A DNA stretch of 42,373 nucleotides, taken from a virus. Location: positions 1 to 42,373 of the IMG/VR virus record IMGVR_UViG_3300047546_001448. One strand, written 5' to 3'. Shown one piece after another: positions 36,023-42,373 of the stretch; the first letter of the stretch is position 1; the number at the start of each line of letters is the position of its first letter. The position numbers and the translations under genes are program-made. The notes under the pieces are model-generated. The model was not told where the DNA came from and did not search any database. It saw only the letters and a list, made by a program, of their open reading frames with translations.

Positions 36023-36645
36023 GGTTTCCAGTTTTCATTAGCAAAAAACCATTGTGTAGAATATCTATGCCCAGATTTTACTTCTAATATTTCATGTATA
36101 TATTTAGACTCAAAAGCAACAAAATCTCCAGCAACTGGTTTATAAATGTACGGTGCCTTAATATCACTTTCTTCTGGTCTTTCTATCGCAACGTCATCAT
36201 CGTGAAATTTTAGTTCCCCGCCTTCAATATCATCATTCCAGTAAAAAATTCCCGATATTGTTATGGGGCTTCCTCCACCTAAAGATATTCCTGGATGTGG
36301 CTGATATGTTCCTGTTGGAATATCTGGATGAGGGCCAAGGCTCATGCCTGGATCCCTTCTATCAATTGTTAAAAAAGAAGTATTCATAAGATCAGCATAT
36401 TCTGGGTTAGTTATTTTTACATTTCTTTCACTTAAGTTAAAATCTTTTTCTATTAAAGGAATAACCTTTTTATGAACAGAGTACATTTTTTTATGAACTG
36501 ATATTGGAAGCCAATCTCTTAATTGTTTTACTGGCTCATCTGTGCAAATGCTAGGACTCCATAAAGGCTCTTCAAAATAACTCATTACATTTAAAACTTC
36601 AAGTCTATCTGATTCAGACATTAGGTTTTTATAAATTTTAATCAT
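36019..36645 (-). CDS. 2OG-Fe(II) oxygenase (GGELKF subgroup)
   Basis: 208 residues. H106-x-D108 (GPHPD), GGELKF (142-147), H184 and R194 (SGHRYSTQWFF) complete the active site. Leaderless, 6 nt after TATAAT. The oxygenase nearest to the collagen-like tail genes. Confidence 0.87.
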   Translation of the reverse strand: MIKIYKNLMSESDRLEVLNVMSYFEEPLWSPSICTDEPVKQLRDWLPISVHKKMYSVHKKVIPLIEKDFNLSERNVKITNPEYADLMNTSFLTIDRRDPGMSLGPHPDIPTGTYQPHPGISLGGGSPITISGIFYWNDDIEGGELKFHDDDVAIERPEESDIKAPYIYKPVAGDFVAFESKYIHEILEVKSGHRYSTQWFFANENWKP

Positions 36646-36924
36646 ATATTGATTATAACATTCTTTTCTTTATATATAATAGTAATTATCTCTGAGGGAA
36701 AGTCCCCCCCTCCCCCCATAGATTTTTTATTCGTATCTAATGGTGGAAGTGAAGATAATATCTCTAGTGCAAAGTCCCCACAAACCCTATAATTACTATA
36801 CCATAAAGAATTTGTGATGTAAGCCACTAATGTCCGTTTTATACCGTTATGATATACTTTAATTGCTTGTCCTGTGATCCGTCTCTCATACCCACCGATC
36901 ATGGGGCAAGTCTATTTTTCATGG
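36646..36924. other. Non-coding interval before the tail genes
   Basis: Contains the minus promoter (TATAAT at 36657-36652), a C-tract (C7-T-C6 around 36703-36718, that is G6-A-G7 on the minus strand), and AAAACGGACATT on the minus strand (36840-36829). I see no convincing gene. Confidence 0.5.
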
Positions 36925-36930
36925 TATAAT
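36925..36930 (+). promoter_or_regulatory. Extended -10 of the tail operon
   Basis: ATGG-TATAAT, 9 nt before the ATG at 36940; no -35. Confidence 0.55.
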
Positions 36931-36939
36931 CTTTCTATT

Positions 36940-37338
36940 ATGGCAAACCTCTGTGCACCCGAAATTTTTGGCGCTGATCCAGTTACAATTCAATGGCGTG
37001 TTGTTCGTGGTGACACAGGAACATTAAGAGTAGAATTTAAAGAAGCAGATGAAGTAGAACCTTATAATACAGAAGGCTGGGTTTATCGTTGTACAGCATA
37101 CGATCAATCTGGAAATGTATTAGATGCTTTAGATTGTGAACCAGGAGAAGGATTTGTAGATATTACTGCTTATGCTTCAGTTACTAAGAACTGGGGAAGT
37201 GGTTATAAGGCTACCGTCGCAGAATTGCCTTTTGATGTGCAGGTAATTATTCCAGAAGAAATAGAAGACATTGTTTGGACACCAGTTGTTGGAACAATTT
37301 ATGTTATCGGTGATGTAACACCAGGAGGTACTTTATAA
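36940..37338 (+). CDS. Tail fibre/baseplate-associated protein (BppU-like)
   Basis: 132 residues; the ATG at 36940 is chosen because TATAAT lies just upstream and the longer frame has no start signal. TIQWRVVRGDTGTLRVEF and PFDVQVIIP with a final GTIYVIGDV match the beta-sandwich N-terminal modules of receptor-binding baseplate proteins. Related to 38946-39344. First gene of the tail-fibre set. Confidence 0.65.
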   Translation: MANLCAPEIFGADPVTIQWRVVRGDTGTLRVEFKEADEVEPYNTEGWVYRCTAYDQSGNVLDALDCEPGEGFVDITAYASVTKNWGSGYKATVAELPFDVQVIIPEEIEDIVWTPVVGTIYVIGDVTPGGTL

Positions 37339-38186
37339 TGGCAGTTATTAAAATTGTTCCTATGCCAGGTGCAAAGGGAGACAAGGGTGACGATGGTGCA
37401 ACAGGTGCACAAGGACCACAAGGACCTATTGGTGTGACAGGACCAGCAGGTGCAGATGCAGCATGGTATTACAATGGAGCATACAATCCTGGAGCATCAT
37501 ATGTAGTTGGAGATGTTGTAACTTATGACGGACAAACCTGGTATCGTAAAAATGCAAATGGCGGTAATGTTGGAGATACCCCATCTGAAGGTTTATTTTG
37601 GGATTTAATTGCAGCAAAAGGTGAACAAGGATTAACTGGATTAGAAGGAGAACAAGGTCCACAAGGAGAACCAGGACCACAAGGAGAAGTTGGTCCACAA
37701 GGTGAGCCAGGTCCACAAGGTGAGCCAGGAAATAGTGATGCATCAAATATGGTTAGATATTCTCCAAACTTCACTGCAACTGGTTTAACGTTTACTGGTA
37801 CAGGAACAACTTATCCAACATATAATTCATATTACGTTAAGAATGGCAAGATAGTTAGTTTTGTTATTGAGGTTGATTGTTCTACCGTGACAAATTTTGG
37901 TACTGGTCAATATAAATTACAACTTCCATTTACTCCAGCGATTGGATTTAATCACTTTAGTGGTTGGGCACAAATAGACATTGCAGTAAATCCAGATGTA
38001 ACAAATGGTCACGTAATTCTTAATGTAGATCATGCTGGAATTACAGATATTCTTGACTTGCATTATTTAAAGCAAGCAGGTGGAGCACATACTCCAATTA
38101 TTGAGGGATTGTTTTTACAGGGTACACCAGTAACATTAACAACATCAAGCAAGATTTATGTTAATGGAACATATATTTGTCAATAA
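37338..38186 (+). CDS. Collagen-like tail fibre protein with carbohydrate-binding module
   Basis: 282 residues in four parts. Collagen-like Gly-x-y repeats (about 12-40); a CBM5/12-like module ([20 protein letters not shown], about 46-90); a second collagen-like run (94-132) with three Gly-Glu-Pro triplets; and a C-terminal beta domain (135-282), probably receptor-binding. Gly-x-y runs form trimeric shafts. Pro in the third position of GEP is where prolyl hydroxylases act in collagens. TAATG coupling with the previous gene. Confidence 0.85.
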   Translation: MAVIKIVPMPGAKGDKGDDGATGAQGPQGPIGVTGPAGADAAWYYNGAYNPGASYVVGDVVTYDGQTWYRKNANGGNVGDTPSEGLFWDLIAAKGEQGLTGLEGEQGPQGEPGPQGEVGPQGEPGPQGEPGNSDASNMVRYSPNFTATGLTFTGTGTTYPTYNSYYVKNGKIVSFVIEVDCSTVTNFGTGQYKLQLPFTPAIGFNHFSGWAQIDIAVNPDVTNGHVILNVDHAGITDILDLHYLKQAGGAHTPIIEGLFLQGTPVTLTTSSKIYVNGTYICQ

Positions 38187-38206
38187 TACCGTGAGATAAT
38201 AACTCA

Positions 38207-38929
38207 ATGGCTGTATCCAAATCCATGGACTTTCCAAACAGCAGTAAGAAATCTTCTTATGCTGCACAAGTTGTAGAAACACAAACAACAAATACTGATG
38301 TATTAATTAACTATGTTCCTGTTCCTGGCCCTATGGGGCCTCAAGGACCTGCTGGACCTATTGGACCTTCGGGACCTGCTGGAAAGGACGGGATTCAAGG
38401 TCCCAAAGGCGAGAGAGGTACACCTGGTAAAGATGGTCTAAGTTCCTTGTCTGCGTCTGGACAACAAGCAGGATGGGCATCATATTTTAATCTAAATAGA
38501 AAACCAATAAATCTTGGTGTCAACTATGGAGATGATGGATGGGTAAAGGTTTGGGTAGATTCCAAGGGTAGCAATACAAATGAAAAATATCTACCAGAAG
38601 GATGTACCAGTCTTTGGAATGCAGAGCAAAGAATGCTTAATTTTCATGGACTTAAAATTGGATCACAGGTATTTGTAACTTATAATTTTGAACTTACTAC
38701 TGAGTCTAATAATACAGAGGTTTGGATGAGAACATTTTTCCCTAAATCTACCACTGAAATTTCACAGTTTGTAGCATCATTAAAATACCAATATGTCTAC
38801 AATATGTATGTAACACAACATTTTTTTATAGAAGACAACGTTATGTGGAACTCTGGGGCGGTACCTCAAATTAGAACCGATTATGACTCATCCGTAATTA
38901 TGAATTCCATATACGTCAGCGTGGTATAA
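38207..38929 (+). CDS. Collagen-like tail fibre protein
   Basis: 240 residues. A short N-terminal adaptor (1-40), then about 12 Gly-x-y triplets (GPMGPQGPAGPIGPSGPAGK..., 41-77) and a beta-rich C-terminal domain (85-240) likely to bind a receptor. It ends SVV-stop, and the stop codon is part of a TATAAT (38925-38930). Confidence 0.82.
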   Translation: MAVSKSMDFPNSSKKSSYAAQVVETQTTNTDVLINYVPVPGPMGPQGPAGPIGPSGPAGKDGIQGPKGERGTPGKDGLSSLSASGQQAGWASYFNLNRKPINLGVNYGDDGWVKVWVDSKGSNTNEKYLPEGCTSLWNAEQRMLNFHGLKIGSQVFVTYNFELTTESNNTEVWMRTFFPKSTTEISQFVASLKYQYVYNMYVTQHFFIEDNVMWNSGAVPQIRTDYDSSVIMNSIYVSVV

Positions 38930-38930
38930 T
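38925..38930 (+). promoter_or_regulatory. -10 element overlapping a stop codon
   Basis: GTGG-TATAAT; the TAA is the stop of the previous gene. AGGAGG and the next ATG (38946) follow. Same arrangement at 39906. Confidence 0.45.
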
Positions 38931-38945
38931 TTACGAGGAGGAACT

Positions 38946-39344
38946 ATGGCATTTCCAGGAACATATAACATAAATTACTACAAAGGTGACACTTATCAAT
39001 TTCGTGTATACCCTAAAAAGCCAGACGGCTTGCCATTTCCATTAACATCTTATAATTTAGAAGATGACCCATTAACTACTGGAGAGGTAGAAGGAGTCAT
39101 TTTTGCATTTGCACAATCACGAGGCGGAAGTTCTGCCCCAGGATGGCATAAATGTTTAGCAGAAATTTCTGATGAAGGAGATTATGTTTTGTGCACAATT
39201 AGACCAGAAGATGGATTAACTATGGATGCATCAAAAGATTATGTTTATGACGTTCAGGTAAGAAAACCAGGAGTAGATTATCCACAAGTATTAACTTTAT
39301 TAACTGGAACAATTAATGTTACAGAACAGGTAGCAGATAAATAA
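38946..39344 (+). CDS. Baseplate/tail protein (BppU-like)
   Basis: 132 residues. INYYKGDTYQFRVYPKKPDG then YVYDVQVRKPG and LLTGTINVTEQV reproduce the fold and order of 36940-37338. RBS GAGGAGGAACT. TAATG overlap with the next gene. Confidence 0.65.
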   Translation: MAFPGTYNINYYKGDTYQFRVYPKKPDGLPFPLTSYNLEDDPLTTGEVEGVIFAFAQSRGGSSAPGWHKCLAEISDEGDYVLCTIRPEDGLTMDASKDYVYDVQVRKPGVDYPQVLTLLTGTINVTEQVADK

Positions 39345-39910
39345 TGACAGATGACGTATTGGTTTTGGGTGGTCCAGATACAGTTAATGTAGAGGTAGAT
39401 TTTGGAGATAAAGGAGATCGTGGTAGTTTAATTTTTGTTGGTAATGGAAATCCAGATTCTGTAGATATTGGACAAGATCCAAGAGTATTTGATTTATATA
39501 TAAACTTAAAAAAGAATAGTCCAGAAAATGAATATTTAATGCTTTACCAGTACACCTATGGTTTAGGAAGCAGTACTCCGCAATGGCAAACACTTAACAG
39601 ACTGATTCCAAACACTTATAGCACATTACAGGAAATATCTTTTCCAACACAAAATTATTGCAGAATACCATTAAGTTTTATTAAAGATCCATCTTATGTA
39701 GGAAATCTTACAAGTGCAAATTTTTCAGTACAGGCAACATTGGCAACATCTTCAGGTAGAGCAATTGCAAATTCAATAAAAACCGAAATTGTAAATGATG
39801 GCGGGTCAGATGATTTAAAAATTACTTTTTATGCAAAGGAGTTTGATGGAAGTTCTTGGGTAGATATTGTAGAATCAAGAACAGCCCACCTGCACATTTC
39901 GGTGGTATAA
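39344..39910 (+). CDS. Tail protein
   Basis: 188 residues. VLVLGGPDTVNVEVDFGDKGDRGSL has one short Gly-x-y-like start, followed by beta-rich sequence with many Asn and Ser. It ends HISVV, like 38207-38929, with a TATAAT across the stop. No named family. Confidence 0.6.
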   Translation: MTDDVLVLGGPDTVNVEVDFGDKGDRGSLIFVGNGNPDSVDIGQDPRVFDLYINLKKNSPENEYLMLYQYTYGLGSSTPQWQTLNRLIPNTYSTLQEISFPTQNYCRIPLSFIKDPSYVGNLTSANFSVQATLATSSGRAIANSIKTEIVNDGGSDDLKITFYAKEFDGSSWVDIVESRTAHLHISVV

Positions 39911-39911
39911 T
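39906..39911 (+). promoter_or_regulatory. -10 element overlapping a stop codon
   Basis: GTGG-TATAAT, the TAA being the stop of 39344-39910; then AGGGGGTGA and GTG 39928. A CCACC/GGTGG inverted repeat precedes it. Confidence 0.42.
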
Positions 39912-39927
39912 CAAGGGGGTGATTTAA

Positions 39928-40977
39928 GTGGCAGCAGAAGACATTGGTGGCATATGGAATGTAAAGCAACCAGGATATGAAGATAAGGCTGATATACAAG
40001 CAGCACTTAAGTTATTCCTGTATGGAGACTATAATTTTGATACTACAGCCCCGATTGGTGATCAAAAAACAGATTTAGCAAACAATGATGGGTTAGCCAG
40101 ACATTTACAAGATTTAAGAGAAGATGTAGATAGAGTAGATAATCGAGGAATTGGTTCTGATTATTTAACTATAAATCAAATACAAGCAATTTCATCTCCA
40201 ACTGACGGATATATTGTTATGGCATCAGACTCTACTGGCGCAGCAGTTCAGTCAACTTATGGAATTGCTCTTTATCAAAATGAAGAACCAACAACTAACC
40301 TAACAAACGGAATAGTCTGGATAGATAAAGACTCTGATAGTAAAGATATATATGTCTATGATTCTTCTGATTTTGTTAAAGTAGGAACATATACTGATGC
40401 CAAAGGTGATTTAATTGTTGGTTTTGATCAAGGAATTACTCAAATTTTACCAGTAGGAAGCACTGGAAAAGTTTTAACTGCAGATTCGAGTGCACCTTTA
40501 GGAATTTCTTGGACTGATTTAGACTATGAAACAAATAAAAATATATCTTCTATGTATTTTGGAAATTACTCAGATACAAGTTTAACTGGAATACAATTAA
40601 ATGGTGTTAATGAAAATGGAACATTAAAGACAATTGATTCTGATGATATTGAGTTAGCAATAACAAAGAGTGCATCGTCAACAAAAACAAAAATTACATT
40701 TACTGGTGTCTGTAGACCAACAACAGATACAAATATTGAAGCATTTATTGGATTACAGAGAAAGATTAATTCTGGATCATACTCAACTATAAATGTTGGG
40801 TTAATATCTAAAGAATTAGTAAGTTCGCATTTTGAATGGCTAGACACTCATAATGCTACAACTGGAGATATTATTACTTATAGATTAATTAATATTACTC
40901 CCTCTGGATACCTTGCAAATGTCATAACACAAAGATTTGGCGAAACATCAGATACTTTTATTGTGGAGGAAATCTAA
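39928..40977 (+). CDS. Minor tail protein / tail fibre
   Basis: 349 residues with a GTG start after AGGGGGTGA. The N-terminal domain (VKQPGYEDKADIQAALKLFLYG) resembles phage fibre adaptors. KGDLIVGFDQGITQILPVGSTG...LTADSSAPLGISW is a tail-fibre segment common in phage proteins; the C-terminal 150 residues form a beta domain. Confidence 0.72.
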   Translation: MAAEDIGGIWNVKQPGYEDKADIQAALKLFLYGDYNFDTTAPIGDQKTDLANNDGLARHLQDLREDVDRVDNRGIGSDYLTINQIQAISSPTDGYIVMASDSTGAAVQSTYGIALYQNEEPTTNLTNGIVWIDKDSDSKDIYVYDSSDFVKVGTYTDAKGDLIVGFDQGITQILPVGSTGKVLTADSSAPLGISWTDLDYETNKNISSMYFGNYSDTSLTGIQLNGVNENGTLKTIDSDDIELAITKSASSTKTKITFTGVCRPTTDTNIEAFIGLQRKINSGSYSTINVGLISKELVSSHFEWLDTHNATTGDIITYRLINITPSGYLANVITQRFGETSDTFIVEEI

Positions 40978-40978
40978 T

Positions 40979-41611
40979 ATGGCAAATCTAGCGTCGCAAA
41001 GCAAAGTAGCATATATGTATGATGAAGGAAGTAATTTATGGTACGCTATTGCTGGTGTTGCAAATACCAATGTTCCATATACATGGACACAGGCTCATAC
41101 TTTTGGTTCTACAGTAACAGTTAATGATGTTATTAAGGCAAAAGGTGGAGTTAACATATTTCAAAATCCAAATGCTAGAGATGCTGCAATAACTTCACCA
41201 ACAGAAGGTACCGTATGTTTTGTAGAGCAAACTAATAGTGGTACAGATATAAGTCAGGTTCAATATTATAATGGAACCAAATGGGTTGGGTTATTGGATA
41301 GTGTTGTTTTTAATGAAAAAACTGCTAACTATACACTTGTTTTAGGAGATGCTGGAAAAACAGTAACAATTAATTCTGGCTCAGATACAACAATTACAGT
41401 TCCTTTAAATTCATCTGTGCCATTTGAAATTGGTCAAAGAATAGACATAATTAGAGTTGGTTCAGGCAATGTTACTTTTAATGGAGCAACAGTAGCAGTT
41501 ATAATTAATAGTAAAAATTCAAATAAAAAAATTGCTGCAAGGTATTCTGGTGCAACCTTAATTAAGTATGCTACCGATACTTGGGTCTTACTTGGCGATT
41601 TGACGGCGTAG
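40979..41611 (+). CDS. Tail fibre protein
   Basis: 210 residues. SKVAYMYDEGSNLWYAIAG; a hinge with NPNARDAAITSPTEGTVCFV typical of phage fibres; then a beta-helix-like C-terminal half (YTLVLGDAGKTVTINSGSDT, VTFNGATVAVIIN). Preceded by GGAGG. ATG set by RBS rather than the upstream in-frame start. Confidence 0.75.
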   Translation: MANLASQSKVAYMYDEGSNLWYAIAGVANTNVPYTWTQAHTFGSTVTVNDVIKAKGGVNIFQNPNARDAAITSPTEGTVCFVEQTNSGTDISQVQYYNGTKWVGLLDSVVFNEKTANYTLVLGDAGKTVTINSGSDTTITVPLNSSVPFEIGQRIDIIRVGSGNVTFNGATVAVIINSKNSNKKIAARYSGATLIKYATDTWVLLGDLTA

Positions 41612-41618
41612 GTGTCCA

Positions 41619-42373
41619 ATGCTAAATTCATTATGGACATTTTTAGCAAAAGGTATGGGATCAGTACCCAACCTACTTGGATTAACAAAAAATCAAGCAA
41701 GACAATCATTGCAGAATGCAGGATTTAATTATGGAACAGAAATAGAAGAGGTTCAAGATAATGAATCTTTAACTGGATTAGTTAAATCACAAGATGTTGC
41801 AGCAAATACATTATTAGATTACGAAAGTACTGTTAACTATAAACTTCACTCATTTTCTTTTTCTCCATTTGGTGTTTTTGGTTTTTCTCCATTTGGTGTT
41901 TTTGGTTTTTCTCCATTTGCTGTTTTTGGTTTTTCTCCATTTGGAGTATTTTCTTTTACACCAGGACCGATAGAGTGTCCTCAGCCAGGAGCATGGTCAG
42001 AGTGGTCTGCTTGGGACATAGGCCCATGGGGTCCATGGGGTGAATGTGAAGCAGATGGATATAGAAGACAACATAGAACATATACAAGAACAAGAACAAG
42101 AACAATATATACATTAGTATCAGGAAACTGTATTGCTGGAACTGAAACTCAAACAGAAACTATGGACGATGTAAATGTTGAGGTTTGTGGCACTCCAGCC
42201 TTCAACTTTATGCCAACATTTGCTGTCTTTAGTTTTACTCCAGGATTTAGCGTATTTACATTTACACCAGAACCATCATTTAACTTTATGCCAACGTTCG
42301 GAGTGTTTAGTTTTACTCCAGCATTTGCAGTCTTTAGTTTTACACCAGAACCATCATTTAACTTTATGCCAAC
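41619..42373 (+). CDS. PASTA-like, Phe-rich-repeat, TSP1-like tail protein, 3' partial
   Basis: At least 251 residues, running off the window. Residues 16-76 resemble a PASTA domain (VPNLLGLTKNQARQSLQNAGF). Residues 81-112 are four FSPFGVFG-type octads; residues 118-170 hold CPQPGAWSEWSAW, GPWGPWGEC and several Cys, like a thrombospondin type 1 (WSxWS) module. From about residue 195 a 26-residue repeat FNFMPTFAVFSFTPGFSVFT... continues past the end. RBS-like AGGTG upstream. Confidence 0.68.
   Translation, partial: MLNSLWTFLAKGMGSVPNLLGLTKNQARQSLQNAGFNYGTEIEEVQDNESLTGLVKSQDVAANTLLDYESTVNYKLHSFSFSPFGVFGFSPFGVFGFSPFAVFGFSPFGVFSFTPGPIECPQPGAWSEWSAWDIGPWGPWGECEADGYRRQHRTYTRTRTRTIYTLVSGNCIAGTETQTETMDDVNVEVCGTPAFNFMPTFAVFSFTPGFSVFTFTPEPSFNFMPTFGVFSFTPAFAVFSFTPEPSFNFMP
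41859..41954 (+). repeat. 24-bp tandem repeat, four units
   Basis: Four copies start at 41859, 41883, 41907 and 41931, encoding FSPF-G/A-VFG; the last diverges. In frame, inside the tail protein. Confidence 0.9.
42201..42373 (+). repeat. 78-bp tandem repeat, continuing past the window
   Basis: FNFMP units begin at 42201, 42279 and 42357, period 78 bp (26 residues), third unit cut by the window end. Confidence 0.85.

Noticed and set aside
36642-36902. 86-residue minus-strand ORF
   Set aside because: It runs through the G tract, a repeated intergenic 12-mer and the oxygenase promoter, and lacks a ribosome site; more likely open by chance.
37426-37774. Two ORFs antisense to the collagen-like fibre
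   Set aside because: Gly-x-y codon repetition leaves long open frames on the other strand; the Leu- and Pro-rich translations are artefacts.
36925-39911. T4-type late promoters (TATAAATA) in the tail region
   Set aside because: The elements read TATAAT with a preceding TGG, the extended -10 form, not the T4 late consensus.

Overview
The window is part of the genome of a tailed double-stranded DNA phage. The right end (36.9-42.4 kb) is a run of tail-fibre and minor tail genes with collagen-like repeats. There are seven tRNA genes, a holin-like gene, phage-typical families (DUF932, Api92-like, GP88-like, a protein with a capsid-associated N-terminus) and dozens of tiny overlapping ORFs. An actinobacterial host is likely but not proven. 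The case rests on many genes that appear leaderless (a -10 hexamer 6-7 nt before the ATG), extended -10 promoters, CRP/GlxR-type operators, MSMEG_6728 and GP88 relatives, and a PASTA-like tail domain. The DNA is AT-rich, and the tRNAs (Thr-UGU, Glu-UUC, Arg-UCU, Leu-UAA and others) match AT-rich codons, so the host may be a low-GC freshwater or marine actinobacterium. No integrase, terminase, polymerase or capsid gene is visible here.

Layout. 1-4.8 kb (+): a GDPD-like partial gene, a fused adenylylsulfate kinase/nucleotidyltransferase, DUF2061, a pyrimidine-dimer-glycosylase-like protein, a flavin-dependent tryptophan halogenase, a XapX protein and a holin-like protein, closed by a terminator. 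4.8-20.1 kb (mixed strands): a mosaic of single genes or short units, often with their own leaderless promoter. These encode sulfotransferases, 2-oxoglutarate/Fe(II) oxygenases, SGNH-hydrolase-like proteins, a methyltransferase, two RsmI-like 16S rRNA methyltransferases, Hsp20 and a CDGSH iron-sulfur protein, with two tRNA clusters. 20.1-30.5 kb (-): an early-type region of short genes, nearly every unit with a sigma70-type promoter of 17-bp spacing, separated by GC-rich repeated motifs, structured RNAs and one tRNA. 30.45-30.72 kb: a divergent control region with a perfect DnaA box, two CRP-like sites and two GACACGCC elements. 30.7-32.2 kb (+): small genes. 32.1-36.6 kb: more oxygenases, an SGNH protein and a DHH-like protein. 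36.9-end (+): tail fibres.

How it may work together (inference). Eight 2OG oxygenases, two clear and two probable sulfotransferases, four SGNH proteins, a halogenase and a kinase able to make PAPS add up to a large protein- or glycan-modifying toolkit. Collagen-like fibres with Gly-Glu-Pro triplets and a Trp-rich tail protein are encoded on the same genome and are plausible substrates, as is the host envelope. The 25-31 kb early genes appear to be under a recurring promoter design. A TGTGA-N6-TCACA site sits 53-55 or 65-66 bp upstream of the -10 element (class I CRP geometry, one helical turn apart). Five of these eight promoters also carry a GACACGCC element between that site and the -35, and five carry TGTCAG inside the spacer.
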